This document shows positions 19,542-32,918 of a stretch of DNA of 64,000 nucleotides, in pieces. This DNA comes from Curvibacter sp. PD_MW3 (GTDB lineage: Bacteria; Pseudomonadota; Gammaproteobacteria; Burkholderiales; Burkholderiaceae_C): positions 1 through 64,000 of the forward strand of contig NSIV01000009.1 of the NCBI GenBank assembly GCA_002633085.1. Reading direction: 5' to 3'. Within the stretch, counting starts at the first letter, position 1; every line of letters begins with the position of its first letter. The translations under genes were made by a program, and so were the position numbers. The notes beneath the pieces were generated by a model that was not told the DNA's origin, made no database searches, and worked only from the letters and a program-made list of their open reading frames with translations.

Positions 19542-20420
19542 ATGTCTGCTGAAAACGCTGGTGCACACGCCCCGTCGGCTGGAGAATACATCCAGCACCA
19601 TTTGCATCATCTGCAAAAGAATTTCAATTTTGAGAACGTCGAGCAGCACAGCATCGTCGATTTCAGCCTGTTCAATTTCGACTCGCTGGTCTTCTCGCTG
19701 CTGTTGGGCGTGATTGGCTGCTTTGTGCTCTGGAATGCAGCGCGCAAAGCCACCTCGGGCGTGCCAGGTCGCTTCCAGGCGGCGGTGGAACTGCTGTCCG
19801 AGATGGTGGAAAACCAGGCCAAGGGCGTGATTCACAACGCCAAGAGCCGCAAACTCATTTCCCCTCTGGCCTTGACCGTGTTTGTCTGGATTTTCCTGAT
19901 GAATGCGATGGACATGCTGCCGGTCGATCTGATTCCCTACATCTGGCACAGTGCCGGTCCGACACTGGGCTTCAAGGACTACATGCGTGTGGTGCCGACG
20001 GCCGACCTGTCGACCACGCTGGGTCTGTCCTGTTCTGTGCTGCTGGTTTGCCTGGTCTACAACATCAAGATCAAGGGTCTGGGTGGTTGGGCGCATGAGT
20101 TGATTGCTGCGCCTTTTGGCGACCACTGGGCTCTGTATCCGGTGAACTTCCTGATGCAGATGATCGAGTACCTTGCCAAGACCGTGTCGCACGGCATGCG
20201 GTTGTTTGGCAACATGTTTGCAGGTGAGTTGGTGTTCATGTTGATTGCCCTGATGGGTGGCGGCTGGGCGCTGTCGGCAACCGGTGTTGGCTTGGCCATT
20301 GGTCACGTCATCGCCGGAACCGTGTGGACCTTGTTCCACATCCTGGTGATCACTTTGCAAGCCTTCATCTTTATGATGTTGACGCTGATCTACACCGGTC
20401 AAGCGCACGACGCACATTGA
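19542..20420 (+). CDS. atpB: ATP synthase F0 subunit a
   Basis: Subunit a with LFGNMFAGEL motif. Confidence 0.97.
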   Translation: MSAENAGAHAPSAGEYIQHHLHHLQKNFNFENVEQHSIVDFSLFNFDSLVFSLLLGVIGCFVLWNAARKATSGVPGRFQAAVELLSEMVENQAKGVIHNAKSRKLISPLALTVFVWIFLMNAMDMLPVDLIPYIWHSAGPTLGFKDYMRVVPTADLSTTLGLSCSVLLVCLVYNIKIKGLGGWAHELIAAPFGDHWALYPVNFLMQMIEYLAKTVSHGMRLFGNMFAGELVFMLIALMGGGWALSATGVGLAIGHVIAGTVWTLFHILVITLQAFIFMMLTLIYTGQAHDAH

Positions 20421-20474
20421 TGTAACTCTCTTTCGTTCTCTTTCTTTTCACTTTTCTTTTCCGCAAACTTTTAG

Positions 20475-20732
<258 letters not shown>

Positions 20733-20769
20733 TCGACGGACCCCTTCACGCAGAAGAAGGAATCAAGCC

Positions 20770-21240
20770 GTGAACATTAATGCAACCCTGTTCCTGCAGG
20801 CGGTTGTCTTTGCGATCCTGGTGTGGTTCACGATGAAATTCGTGTGGCCCCCGATCACCAAGGCACTCGACGAGCGGGCCCAGAAAATCGCCGACGGTCT
20901 TGCCGCCGCCGACAAAGCCAAGGCTGAACTCGCCAACGCCAACAAGCGTGTCGAGGCCGAACTGGCCACGTCGCGCAACGAGACGGCCGTGCGTCTGGCT
21001 GACGCGGAGCGCCGCGCCCAAGGCATCGTTGAAGAAGCCAAGGCCCGCGCCACCGAAGAAGGCAACAAGATCATCGCCGCTGCCAAGGCTGAAGCCGAGC
21101 AGCAGACTGCCAAAGCGCGTGAAGCCCTGCGTGAGCAGGTCGCCGTGCTGGCCGTCAAAGGCGCCGAGCAGATCCTGCGCAAGGAAGTCAATGCCGGTGT
21201 CCACGCTGATCTGCTCAATCGCCTGAAGACCGAGCTGTAA
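20770..21240 (+). CDS. atpF: ATP synthase F0 subunit b
   Basis: [29 protein letters not shown]... plus coiled coil. Confidence 0.96.
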   Translation: MNINATLFLQAVVFAILVWFTMKFVWPPITKALDERAQKIADGLAAADKAKAELANANKRVEAELATSRNETAVRLADAERRAQGIVEEAKARATEEGNKIIAAAKAEAEQQTAKAREALREQVAVLAVKGAEQILRKEVNAGVHADLLNRLKTEL

Positions 21241-21248
21241 GGTGAACC

Positions 21249-21779
21249 ATGGCTGAACTTGCCACCATTGCCCGCCCCTACGCTGAAGCGTTGTTCAAGT
21301 CCGCTCGTGCAGACTTGAACGGCGCTGCCGCCTGGGTGGAAGAACTTGCTGTGATCGCCGGCGATGCCGGCCTGCAGCAATTTGCCGGCAATCCGAAGGT
21401 CACGACGAACCAGGTGTTCGACTTGATCAGCGGTATTGTCAAGACCGCGCTGCCAGAGCAGGCCAAAAACTTCCTGCGCACCGTGATCGAAAACGGCCGC
21501 CTGAACGCCTTGCCTGAAATTGCTGCGCAGTTCCGTGCCCTCAAGAACGCACAAGGTGGTTCGTCAGACGCGGTGGTCTACAGCGCGTTCCCGGTCGATG
21601 GCGCGGCCCTGGCCGACGTGTCCGCTGCGCTGGAAAAGCGCTTCGGTCGCAAGCTCAACGTCAAGGTCGAGCTCGATGCCGACCTGATTGGCGGCATTCG
21701 CGTGGTGGTGGGTGACGAGGTGCTCGACACTTCGGTCAAAGCCCGTCTGGAACAAATGAAAGTGGCTCTCACGGCCTAA
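21249..21779 (+). CDS. atpH: ATP synthase F1 subunit delta
   Basis: [19 protein letters not shown]...[23 protein letters not shown]. Confidence 0.97.
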   Translation: MAELATIARPYAEALFKSARADLNGAAAWVEELAVIAGDAGLQQFAGNPKVTTNQVFDLISGIVKTALPEQAKNFLRTVIENGRLNALPEIAAQFRALKNAQGGSSDAVVYSAFPVDGAALADVSAALEKRFGRKLNVKVELDADLIGGIRVVVGDEVLDTSVKARLEQMKVALTA

Positions 21780-21826
21780 GGCGCAAGCCCGGCTGTCAGC
21801 CCAACTAACGAAAGAAGGAAAGAGTC

Positions 21827-23380
<1,554 letters not shown>

Positions 23381-23409
23381 TCCCGACCTGAACGCTTAAG
23401 GAGCCAAGC

Positions 23410-24288
23410 ATGGCAGCAGGTAAGGAAATACGCGGCAAGATCAAATCGGTGGAAAACACCAAGAAGATCACCAAGGCCATGGAAATGGTGGCCGCGTCCA
23501 AGATGCGCAAGGCGCAGCAGCGGATGCATGCCGCTCGTCCGTACAGCGAGAAGGTGCGCAATATTGCCGCCAACCTCGGCAAGGCCAATCCGGAGTATGT
23601 GCATCCGTTCATGCAAAAGAACGATGCCAAGAGCGCCGGCATGATTGTCGTGACAACCGACAAGGGCCTGTGCGGCGGTCTGAACACCAACGTTCTGCGT
23701 GGTGTGACGACCAAGCTGCGCGAGCTGCAGAGTGCGGGCGTTTCCACGCAGGCCGTGGCCATTGGCAACAAGGGCTTGGGCTTTCTGGGCCGCATTGGCG
23801 CCAAGGTCGTGTCGCATGTGACACAACTCGGTGACACGCCGCATCTGGACAAGCTCATCGGCCCCGTCAAGGTGCTGCTGGATGCCTACACCCGTGGCGA
23901 AGTCAGCGCTGTGTACCTGAGCTACACCAAGTTCATCAACACCATGAAGCAGGAGCCCGTGGTGGAGCAGCTCTTGCCGCTGTCTGCAGCCAAGATGCAG
24001 GCCGAGGCGCAAGCCAGCGGTCCGCAGCACGACTGGGACTACATCTACGAACCGGACGCGCAGTCTGTCATTGACGACCTGCTCGTGCGTTACGTGGAAG
24101 CACTGGTGTACCAGGCTGTGGCCGAGAACATGGCATCGGAACAGTCAGCACGGATGGTGGCCATGAAGGCCGCGACCGACAACGCTGGCAGCGTGATTGG
24201 CGAACTCAAGCTGGTTTACAACAAGACGCGTCAGGCCGCGATCACGAAAGAGCTGTCGGAAATTGTGGCGGGTGCGGCTGCTGTGTAA
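23410..24288 (+). CDS. atpG: ATP synthase F1 subunit gamma
   Basis: [28 protein letters not shown]... Confidence 0.98.
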   Translation: MAAGKEIRGKIKSVENTKKITKAMEMVAASKMRKAQQRMHAARPYSEKVRNIAANLGKANPEYVHPFMQKNDAKSAGMIVVTTDKGLCGGLNTNVLRGVTTKLRELQSAGVSTQAVAIGNKGLGFLGRIGAKVVSHVTQLGDTPHLDKLIGPVKVLLDAYTRGEVSAVYLSYTKFINTMKQEPVVEQLLPLSAAKMQAEAQASGPQHDWDYIYEPDAQSVIDDLLVRYVEALVYQAVAENMASEQSARMVAMKAATDNAGSVIGELKLVYNKTRQAAITKELSEIVAGAAAV

Positions 24289-24321
24289 GCGGCATCTCCA
24301 GTCTGACCTTTGTCAAGTTAA

Positions 24322-25764
<1,443 letters not shown>

Positions 25765-25829
25765 AGCTGAGCGGCCGGTTGCGCAAGTGACCGGCAGCCA
25801 GTTTTGAGCAACATCTTTCAGGAGAAATT

Positions 25830-26246
25830 ATGAACACCATCCACGTTGATGTTGTCAGTGCCGAAGAGTCCATCTTCTCGGGTGAAGCGCGTTTTGTCGC
25901 CTTGCCGGGCGAAGCGGGCGAACTCGGTATCTATCCGCGCCACACCCCGCTGATCACGCGCATCAAGCCGGGCTCGGTGCGCATCGAGGCGGCCGACGGC
26001 AGCGAAGAGTTCGTCTTCGTGGCGGGTGGCATTCTCGAAGTGCAACCCGACTGCGTGACCGTGCTGTCGGATACGGCGGTGCGCGGCAAGGACTTGGACG
26101 AAGAGAAGGCCAACGAGGCCAAGGCGGCTGCCGAGGAAGCCCTCAAGAACGCCAAGAGCGATATCGATCTGGCCAAGGCCCAGTCCGAACTGGCCATCAT
26201 GGCGGCCCAAATCGCAGCACTGCGCAAATACCGTCAGAAGAAGTAA
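25830..26246 (+). CDS. atpC: ATP synthase F1 subunit epsilon
   Basis: [43 protein letters not shown]. Confidence 0.98.
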   Translation: MNTIHVDVVSAEESIFSGEARFVALPGEAGELGIYPRHTPLITRIKPGSVRIEAADGSEEFVFVAGGILEVQPDCVTVLSDTAVRGKDLDEEKANEAKAAAEEALKNAKSDIDLAKAQSELAIMAAQIAALRKYRQKK

Positions 26247-26284
26247 GCATCTACTGCGATGCAGATCTTCTGGTCTGCAGCATG

Positions 26285-26323
26285 ACAAAAGCCCCAGCGG
26301 TCACGTGCGGGGCTTTTGTTTTT
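26285..26323 (+). terminator. Terminator after atpC
   Basis: CAAAAGCCCCAGCGGTCACGTGCGGGGCTTTTGTTTTT. Confidence 0.85.
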
Positions 26324-26345
26324 GGGGCCACCTGCAGCAGGATGC

Positions 26346-26870
26346 TCAGCCGATCAAAGGTGCATCAGGCAACTCGTTGGGGTTGGCGGCGCCGGCTTCC
26401 AGCGGGAAGTGCTGCACCAGCACGGCGGAGATTTCTTCCAGCGCCAGTGTCAGCCCTTCTTCAAACTGGCCTTCGCGGAAGGCGCTACGCATCCGCGAGA
26501 TCATGCCTTGCCATTGTTGTGGACTGAGATGGCGGTTGATGCCGCGGTCGGCCACGATCTCGATGGCGCGCTCGGCCAGCAGCAGGTAGATCAGCACGCC
26601 GTTGTTGTGCTCGGTGTCCCAGACCCGGAGTTTGCCAAACAGGGTGAGTGCTCGCTGCCGGATGATGGCCCGTGTCTCGGCTTTGAGCCAGAGATAACCC
26701 ATGGGAAGACCGGCTTCGATGAAGATGCGGATCTCGCCGCTGTGGTGTTGTTCGCTGGCACGAACGCGTTGAAGCAGGCGCTCACGCACATCAGACGGGA
26801 TGGTGCGTCGTACGGTTCGCTCATCAAACCAGCGGTGGCGCAACAAACGGAGCAATCGCTTCATCATCAC
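26346..26870 (-). CDS. TPM-domain protein
   Basis: HSGEIRIFIEAGLP...LLAERAIEIVADRGINRHLSPQQWQGM. Confidence 0.85.
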   Translation of the reverse strand: MMMKRLLRLLRHRWFDERTVRRTIPSDVRERLLQRVRASEQHHSGEIRIFIEAGLPMGYLWLKAETRAIIRQRALTLFGKLRVWDTEHNNGVLIYLLLAERAIEIVADRGINRHLSPQQWQGMISRMRSAFREGQFEEGLTLALEEISAVLVQHFPLEAGAANPNELPDAPLIG

Positions 26871-27790
26871 CAGTCTCCCGAGGCACCGCCACCGGCGCCG
26901 TCACCACCGCCGCCGGAACTGAAACCACCGCCCGAGCCGAATCCCCCACCAAAGCCACCGCCGAAATCACCGCCGCCCCAGCGGCCACCGTGGCGCTGAC
27001 CCTGCTGGCTGGCGGCCAGCAAGGCGCTGCCCAGCGGGGTGCCGGCGATGAACGTCAGCAGAACGGCCAAGAGTGCAGCAAGGCCGGCCATCAGCAAGCT
27101 GGCGGTGAAGACAAAAGTGAGGGCGGCAACAGCGCCGCCGGTGACCAGTGTGCCAAGCTTGTGACCCAGAATGCGGCGTAACAGGGAGCCCACGACAGGG
27201 ACCGCAATGAGAAGCAGAACACCCAGGTCCATCCAATCAATACCATCATTGGCTAGGCGTGGGCTGCCAGGAGTGGGGGGCGGCAGGCCCTCGCCACGGA
27301 TCAGCGCCATCAGCTGATCGAGGGCCAAATCCAGCCCGCCGGCAAAATCGCCTTGGCGAAAATGCGGTGTCAGCACGTTGTCGATCACCTGTTTGGCAGC
27401 CAGATCGGGGATAGCCCCCTCCAGTGCGCGCGCCACTTCAATGCGGATTTTGCGGTCCTGCTTGGCAACCACCAGCAGCAAACCGTCCCCGAGGCCGGCG
27501 CGGCCCGGCTTCCAGGTGTTGAAGACCCGGTTGGCGTAGGCCGTGATGTCTTCAGGCTGCGTGGTCGGCACCAGCAGGATGACGATTTGGGAGCCCTGCG
27601 TCTGCTCAAAACCAGCCAGCTTGGCTTCAAGCTCACTCAGCTGTGCGGCATTGAGCGTGCCGGTCTGGTCTATCACCCGGGCGGTCAAGGCGGGGACCGG
27701 CAGCACGGTCTGGGCCAGGGCGGCGCTTGTCAAAGCGGCCAAGAACCAGGCGGTGAAGCCGCAGCGACGGGCCCAGCGCAGCATGAGCAT
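26867..27790 (-). CDS. TPM-domain membrane protein (YgcG-like), Gly-rich C-terminus
   Basis: VIDQTGTLNAAQLSELEAKLAGFEQTQGSQIVILLVPTTQPEDITAYANRVFNTWKPGR...; GGGDFGGGFGGGFGSGG tail. Confidence 0.92.
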   Translation of the reverse strand: MLMLRWARRCGFTAWFLAALTSAALAQTVLPVPALTARVIDQTGTLNAAQLSELEAKLAGFEQTQGSQIVILLVPTTQPEDITAYANRVFNTWKPGRAGLGDGLLLVVAKQDRKIRIEVARALEGAIPDLAAKQVIDNVLTPHFRQGDFAGGLDLALDQLMALIRGEGLPPPTPGSPRLANDGIDWMDLGVLLLIAVPVVGSLLRRILGHKLGTLVTGGAVAALTFVFTASLLMAGLAALLAVLLTFIAGTPLGSALLAASQQGQRHGGRWGGGDFGGGFGGGFGSGGGFSSGGGGDGAGGGASGDW

Positions 27791-27815
27791 AGGGCGTCAG
27801 AGAGGACGGGACGAC

Positions 27816-28403
27816 TTACTTTTTGCCAAAGTCAACCGCGGGTGGCGAGGAGATCGCCGCCTCGTTCTGTGGTGCGAAATTCGGCTTGGTCTGGTAGCCG
27901 AACAGCACGGCGGTGAGGTTGCTGGGGAAACTGCGTGCCAGCACGTTGTATTCCTGTACTGCCTGGATGTAGCGGTTGCGGGCGATGGTGATGCGGTTTT
28001 CCGTGCCTTCGAGCTGGACGCGCAGGTCACGGAAGCCTTGGTTGGCTTGCAAGGTGGGGTAGCGCTCAGAGACGACCATCAGCCGGCTCAAGGCACTGCC
28101 GAGTTCGCCTTGGGCAGCCTGGAATTTCTGCAGTGACTGCGGGTTGTTCAGGGTGTCGGGCGTGACCTGGATGGCGGTAGCCTTGGCGCGTGCTTCGATC
28201 ACGCGCGTAAGGGTCTCCTGCTCGAAGGCCGCTTCGCCCTTGACCGTGGCTACGATGTTGGGCACCAGGTCGGCACGGCGCTGGTACTGGTTGAGCACTT
28301 CGCTCCAGGCCGACTGGGTCTGTTCGTCAAGCCGTTGAAAATCGTTGTAGCCGCAACCGCTCAGGGTCAGAGCAGCGATCAAGGTGAAAAACCAGCGCAT
28401 CAT
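27816..28403 (-). CDS. LemA family protein
   Basis: SGCGYNDFQRLDEQTQSAWSEVLNQYQRRADLVPNIVATVKG. Confidence 0.93.
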   Translation of the reverse strand: MMRWFFTLIAALTLSGCGYNDFQRLDEQTQSAWSEVLNQYQRRADLVPNIVATVKGEAAFEQETLTRVIEARAKATAIQVTPDTLNNPQSLQKFQAAQGELGSALSRLMVVSERYPTLQANQGFRDLRVQLEGTENRITIARNRYIQAVQEYNVLARSFPSNLTAVLFGYQTKPNFAPQNEAAISSPPAVDFGKK

Positions 28404-28494
28404 GGAAAACTCCTGCAACAAGAAGCGGGGCTTAGCATACACCTGCGTCCCCGGCTTATGGCGGAAAATTGCGACTGCGACTTCGAATATCCAC

Positions 28495-29484
28495 ATGAAC
28501 TACTCTGCCCCCCCGTGGTTGCCTGGCGGCAACCTGCAAACCATCTGGCCGGCGCTCTACGCCCGGCAGGTGCTGGGGCCGCGGCCGCAATTCCGACGCG
28601 AACGTTGGACCACGCCAGACGGCGACTTCATCGACGTTGATTGGTTGCAGCAAGAGGCGCCGGGCGAAACGCTGCTGGTCCTGTTCCACGGTCTGGAGGG
28701 CTCATCGCAGAGCCACTATGCGCAGGCCTTTGCCGATTTCGCGCGTGAGCAGGGCATGGCATTTGTCGTGCCGCACTTTCGCGGCTGTGGCGGCGACATC
28801 AACCTGGGGCCGCGGGCCTACCACTCAGGCGATTTTGAAGAGGTGCACTGGATACTGGCGCGTTGTCGTGATGTGCACCCAGGCCCGATCGTGGCGGTTG
28901 GCGTGTCGCTGGGGGGCAATGCCTTGATGCGCTGGGCTGGCGGGATGGGGGAGTCGGCCGCGCGGATGGTGTCCGCGGTGGCCTCCGTCAGCGCGCCATT
29001 GGACTTGACGGCCGGAGGCCAGGCGATCGGCCGCGGCTTCAACCGCGTGGTCTACACGCGCATGTTTCTGAACACCATGAAGCCGAAAGCCATGCAGAAG
29101 CTGGCGCAGCACCCGGGCCTGTTTGACGCCCAGGCCCTGCGGGCCGCGCGCGACCTGTATGAGTTCGACAATGTTTTCACCGCCCCCTTGCATGGTTTCA
29201 AGGACGTCGATGACTACTGGCGCCGCGCCTCGGCAAAGCCGCATCTGGCCAGCATCCGTATCCCGGCGCTGGCGGTCAATGCGCAGAACGATCCCTTCGT
29301 GCCCGCATCCAGCCTGCCGCACGAGGGAGATGTGGGGGCGGACGTCACGTTGTGGCAGCCGCGTCATGGTGGCCATGTCGGCTTTGCGGGTGGGCCTTGG
29401 CCGGGGCACGTGCGACCCATGCCGGATGCGGTGGGGCAGTGGTTGTTACGGGCTGCAGGGCAGGCGGGAGGCCAGCATGGATGA
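28495..29484 (+). CDS. YheT-like alpha/beta hydrolase
   Basis: PPWLPGGNLQTIWPALYAR...FHGLEGSSQSHYAQAFADFAREQGMAFVVPHFRGCGG. Confidence 0.92.
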   Translation: MNYSAPPWLPGGNLQTIWPALYARQVLGPRPQFRRERWTTPDGDFIDVDWLQQEAPGETLLVLFHGLEGSSQSHYAQAFADFAREQGMAFVVPHFRGCGGDINLGPRAYHSGDFEEVHWILARCRDVHPGPIVAVGVSLGGNALMRWAGGMGESAARMVSAVASVSAPLDLTAGGQAIGRGFNRVVYTRMFLNTMKPKAMQKLAQHPGLFDAQALRAARDLYEFDNVFTAPLHGFKDVDDYWRRASAKPHLASIRIPALAVNAQNDPFVPASSLPHEGDVGADVTLWQPRHGGHVGFAGGPWPGHVRPMPDAVGQWLLRAAGQAGGQHG

Positions 29485-30016
29485 CATCGTCAAGCAAGCC
29501 ATGGCCAAATGGCCGAATGTGCCGGACTGTTATGGCTGGCTCGGGCTGGACGCCCGCGGCAACTGGTACATGCGCGATGACCAGGCGCAAGCCGCAGGTC
29601 CGTTCGCCGGCGGGGGCACGGTCGCCAAAGGCTCACTGTTGCGGCACGACAAGTTGATCGACTTCATTCAGCGCAACTACGGTGCCGATGCGCAAGGGCG
29701 CTGGTTCTTCCAGAACGGGCCGCAGCGGGTTTTTGTGGAGCTGGAGGCCACGCCCTGGATCTGGCGTATTCAGCCGGACTTCACTGTGCTGACCCATGCC
29801 GGGCAAGTGGCGCAGGTGCGGCAGTGCCTGATGGACGAAGCGGGGCGTGTCTATTTGCTCACGGATCTTGGGTTTGGCCTGGTGCACACGCAGGACGTCG
29901 CGTTGGCGGCAGATGCCGTGCAGGCCGGCGTGTGGACGCTGACGGAAATGACTGCGCAGCACATGCCTGAGCGATTCGGCTATGTGACAAGCCCGGATTT
30001 GCTATCGAAAAGATAG
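29477..30016 (+). CDS. DUF2946-like conserved protein
   Basis: MDDIVKQAMAKWPNVPDCYGWLGLDARGNWYMRDDQAQ..., recognised as a Burkholderiales conserved family; 8-nt overlap with upstream gene. Confidence 0.8.
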   Translation: MDDIVKQAMAKWPNVPDCYGWLGLDARGNWYMRDDQAQAAGPFAGGGTVAKGSLLRHDKLIDFIQRNYGADAQGRWFFQNGPQRVFVELEATPWIWRIQPDFTVLTHAGQVAQVRQCLMDEAGRVYLLTDLGFGLVHTQDVALAADAVQAGVWTLTEMTAQHMPERFGYVTSPDLLSKR

Positions 30017-30053
30017 CTTGATACGCATATTCAAAAAGGCCTGGGGCATGAGC
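30001..30053. repeat. Dispersed element copy 2 (at the 3' end of the DUF2946-like gene and downstream)
   Basis: GCTATCGAAAAGATAGCTTGATACGCATATTCAAAAAGGCCTGGGGCATG; reverse complement aligns with copy 1. Confidence 0.65.
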
Positions 30054-30059
30054 AGGCAT

Positions 30060-30088
30060 AAAAAAACCGGTCGATGACCGGTTTTTTC
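30060..30088. terminator. Bidirectional terminator
   Basis: AAAAAACCGGTCGATGACCGGTTTTTTC between convergent genes. Confidence 0.9.
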
Positions 30089-30104
30089 AGGTGCACCGAA
30101 ACGC

Positions 30105-30620
30105 TTATTTGGCTTCGGCGGCTGCGGGCGCCTTGGGTTCTTCGAACTTGGCACCGGCGGCGTTGGTCATGTAGACCACAGCACGGGCGATTTCAACATC
30201 GGAGTGATCGCCGCCACCTTGCGGTGCCATGGCATTCTTACCCTTGAGGGCGGAGTTCAGCAGGGCCTCCAGGCCGGTCTTGATACGCGGAGCCCACGCT
30301 GCAACATCCTGGAATTTGGGAGCGCCGGCAGCACCGGTGGCATGGCAGGCCGCGCACTGGGCCTTGAAGACTTCTTCGCCGCTCTTCAGGGGACGGTTGG
30401 CATCGCGAATCTCGACAGAGCCGACTTTCTGCAGGCGTTCGGCAACGGCTTTTTCAGTGTTCACGGCCCCGGCAGCAGGCTTGTTGGCCGAGGTGACATA
30501 ACTCACCAAACCGATGATGATGAACACCGGAACCACGAAGGCAAAGATGGATGCCCACACCAATTGCTTGGGGGTCTTGATCGGGCCGGTGTGGGCTTCT
30601 TCGTGGCTGTTGTCGCTCAT
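30105..30620 (-). CDS. Cytochrome c5-like protein
   Basis: EEVFKAQCAACHATGAAGAPKFQD (CxxCH); N-terminal TM anchor. Confidence 0.93.
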   Translation of the reverse strand: MSDNSHEEAHTGPIKTPKQLVWASIFAFVVPVFIIIGLVSYVTSANKPAAGAVNTEKAVAERLQKVGSVEIRDANRPLKSGEEVFKAQCAACHATGAAGAPKFQDVAAWAPRIKTGLEALLNSALKGKNAMAPQGGGDHSDVEIARAVVYMTNAAGAKFEEPKAPAAAEAK

Positions 30621-30717
30621 GGTGTCCTCGATAATTCTGGGGGCTTGATATAAATCAGCAAGCGATTATAGCGGCCGCCCCGGCCGAAACCCCCTACAAT
30701 GCGGGGTGCTCGGTATA

Positions 30718-30790
30718 GCGGCTGTAGCTCAGTGGATAGAGTATTGGCCTCCGAAGCCAAGGGTCGTGGGTTCGATCCCCGCCAGCCGCA
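30718..30790 (+). tRNA. tRNA-Arg(CCG)
   Basis: GCGGCTG...CAGCCGC acceptor stem; anticodon loop CTCCGAA; TTCGATCC T-loop; followed by encoded CCA (30791-30793). Confidence 0.97.
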
Positions 30791-30958
30791 CCAGATCAAG
30801 CCTTCATGGCTGAAAGCACCTTCATCCCGGCATCTGCCAGTTCACTTTGCCCACGTCCCTGTCATCCGATCTCTCGATGGATACCTTGGCCTACCCGGCT
30901 TACCGCCTGGCAAGTTACCTCACCTTGAATCTGGGCGAGGATGCGGCCGTGCTGGCCC

Positions 30959-31918
30959 TCATGTTTTGCTGAGCTGTTTCATCGCCAGCGCGGCGTCGTA
31001 GAGCGCGTTGCGTGAGCTGCCGCTGATGTCGGCGGCCAGCTTGACGGCCGTCTTGAGCGGCAACTCGGCCAGCAGCAACTCGAGAATGCGCAGCCCTTGC
31101 GCTTCACCCGCCTGGGTCGCCACAGGGGCTGGGTGCAGCACCAGCACGAATTCACCGCGGGTGCGATTGGCCTGTGCAGCCAGCCAGGTGCTGAATTCGG
31201 CTGCTGGCACAGTGGCGATTTCTTCGAACTGCTTGGTCAACTCGCGTCCGATCGTGAGTTTGCGTTCGCCAAGCACGGCCAGGGCTGCCGCCAGTGGTTC
31301 GATACGGTGCGGCGCTTCCAGCAGCACCACGGCGCGATATTCGCTGGCTAGCGCCTGCACGGCGGTGACGCGCTCATTCGTTTTCGCCGGCAGGAAGCCG
31401 ACAAATACAAAGCCGGTCGCGTCATCGTCGGCAATACCGGCCACACTCAACGCGGTGGTGACACTGCTGGCGCCCGGTAGCGGCACGACTGGCAGCCCTT
31501 CAGCCTGCACTGCCGCCACCAAACGCGCCCCGGGGTCGCTGATGGCTGGCGTGCCGGCATCGCTGACGTAAGCGATGCGTTGACCGGCGCGCAGCCGCGC
31601 AATGGCGCCTTGTGCTGCTTCGGCTTCGTTGTGCTGGTGCAGCGCCAGGAGCTGCTGCGAACTGCGCTCGATGCCGTAAGCGCGCAGCAGGCTCTGGGTG
31701 TGGCGGGTGTCCTCGCAGGCAATGACGTCGACCAGTTGCAGCACATGCAGTGCGCGCAAGGTGATGTCGGCCAGATTGCCGATGGGGGTGGCCACCACAT
31801 ACAGCGCCCCTTGGGGATAATGCTGTGAAGCAGCTGCCTCATGGGAGGCGGTCAGGGCGGAGGCGAAAGAAGCGTTCAATGGTGTTCCCCAAATGGCGAG
31901 CGGCAGGCGACAGCCCAA
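30959..31918 (-). CDS. rsmI: 16S rRNA (cytidine(1402)-2'-O)-methyltransferase
   Basis: GALYVVATPIGNLADITLRALHVLQLVDVIACEDTRHTQSLLRAYGI; true start probably inside (TTG at 31879 possible). Confidence 0.95.
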   Translation of the reverse strand: MGCRLPLAIWGTPLNASFASALTASHEAAASQHYPQGALYVVATPIGNLADITLRALHVLQLVDVIACEDTRHTQSLLRAYGIERSSQQLLALHQHNEAEAAQGAIARLRAGQRIAYVSDAGTPAISDPGARLVAAVQAEGLPVVPLPGASSVTTALSVAGIADDDATGFVFVGFLPAKTNERVTAVQALASEYRAVVLLEAPHRIEPLAAALAVLGERKLTIGRELTKQFEEIATVPAAEFSTWLAAQANRTRGEFVLVLHPAPVATQAGEAQGLRILELLLAELPLKTAVKLAADISGSSRNALYDAALAMKQLSKT

Positions 31919-32268
31919 CCACCAAACAAGCCGGCGACGCAGCCGAAGAACAGGCGCTGCGCCATCTGCAGCGCGCTGGACTGCGCCTGCTGGAGCGCAA
32001 TTATCGGACGCCCGGACGCGGCGGCGGCGAAATCGACCTCATCATGGGGGCGCCGGACGGCACCTTGGTGTTTGTCGAGGTGCGACAACGTGCTAGTTCG
32101 CACCATGGCGGCGCGGCCGCCAGCGTCAGTTTCCAGAAGCAGCGACGTATCATTTTCGCCGCACGTCATTACCTGTTGCGTTGGCGCGAACCGCCACCTT
32201 GCCGTTTTGACGTGGTGGCGCTGGAGGCGCAAGGTGTGCAATGGCTGCAGGCAGCCTTTACAGACTGA
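31879..32268 (+). CDS. yraN: UPF0102/YraN endonuclease-like protein
   Basis: [38 protein letters not shown]...LVFVEVRQR. Confidence 0.92.
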   Translation: MVFPKWRAAGDSPTTKQAGDAAEEQALRHLQRAGLRLLERNYRTPGRGGGEIDLIMGAPDGTLVFVEVRQRASSHHGGAAASVSFQKQRRIIFAARHYLLRWREPPPCRFDVVALEAQGVQWLQAAFTD

Positions 32269-32318
32269 AACAAGCACCTGCCCCGGCGCGGACAAGGCTT
32301 CACAGTTATCATTGCCCC

Positions 32319-32918
32319 ATGCTTGAGCAACGCATTCAACAACACTTTATCGACAGCGCCGATTTGAAATACCAGTCGGCGCAGTCCTTGAGCAAGCCGA
32401 TTGCCGACGCCGTGCAGGCCGTGCTGGCCTGCGTGACGAGTGGCGGCAAGGTGCTGGCCTGCGGCAATGGCGGTTCGGCCGCCGATGCACAGCACTTCGC
32501 GGCCGAGTTTGTTGGCCGCTTCGAGCGCGAGCGTCCCGAACTGGGGGCGATTGCGCTGACGACCGACACCTCGATCTTGACGGCGATCGCCAACGACTAC
32601 AGCTTCAATGCCGTCTTCTCGCGCCAGGTGCGTGCGCTGGGCCAGCCGGGCGACGTGCTACTGGCCATCACCACCAGCGGTAATTCGGCCAATGTGCTGG
32701 CGGCCATCGAGGCGGCGCACGAGCGCGAGATGGTGGTGATCGGTCTGACCGGCCGGGGGGGCGGCAAGATGAATCAGGCTCTGCGCGACACGGACGTGCA
32801 CATCTGTGTGCCGCACGAGCGCACAGCACGCATCCAGGAAGTGCATATCTTGGCACTGCATTGCATTTGCGATGCGGTGGATGCTCAATTGCTTGGAGAA
32901 CAGGAAACACCGACATGA
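32319..32918 (+). CDS. diaA: SIS-domain protein (DiaA/GmhA-like)
   Basis: [42 protein letters not shown]; synteny rsmI-yraN-diaA-BON. Confidence 0.88.
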   Translation: MLEQRIQQHFIDSADLKYQSAQSLSKPIADAVQAVLACVTSGGKVLACGNGGSAADAQHFAAEFVGRFERERPELGAIALTTDTSILTAIANDYSFNAVFSRQVRALGQPGDVLLAITTSGNSANVLAAIEAAHEREMVVIGLTGRGGGKMNQALRDTDVHICVPHERTARIQEVHILALHCICDAVDAQLLGEQETPT

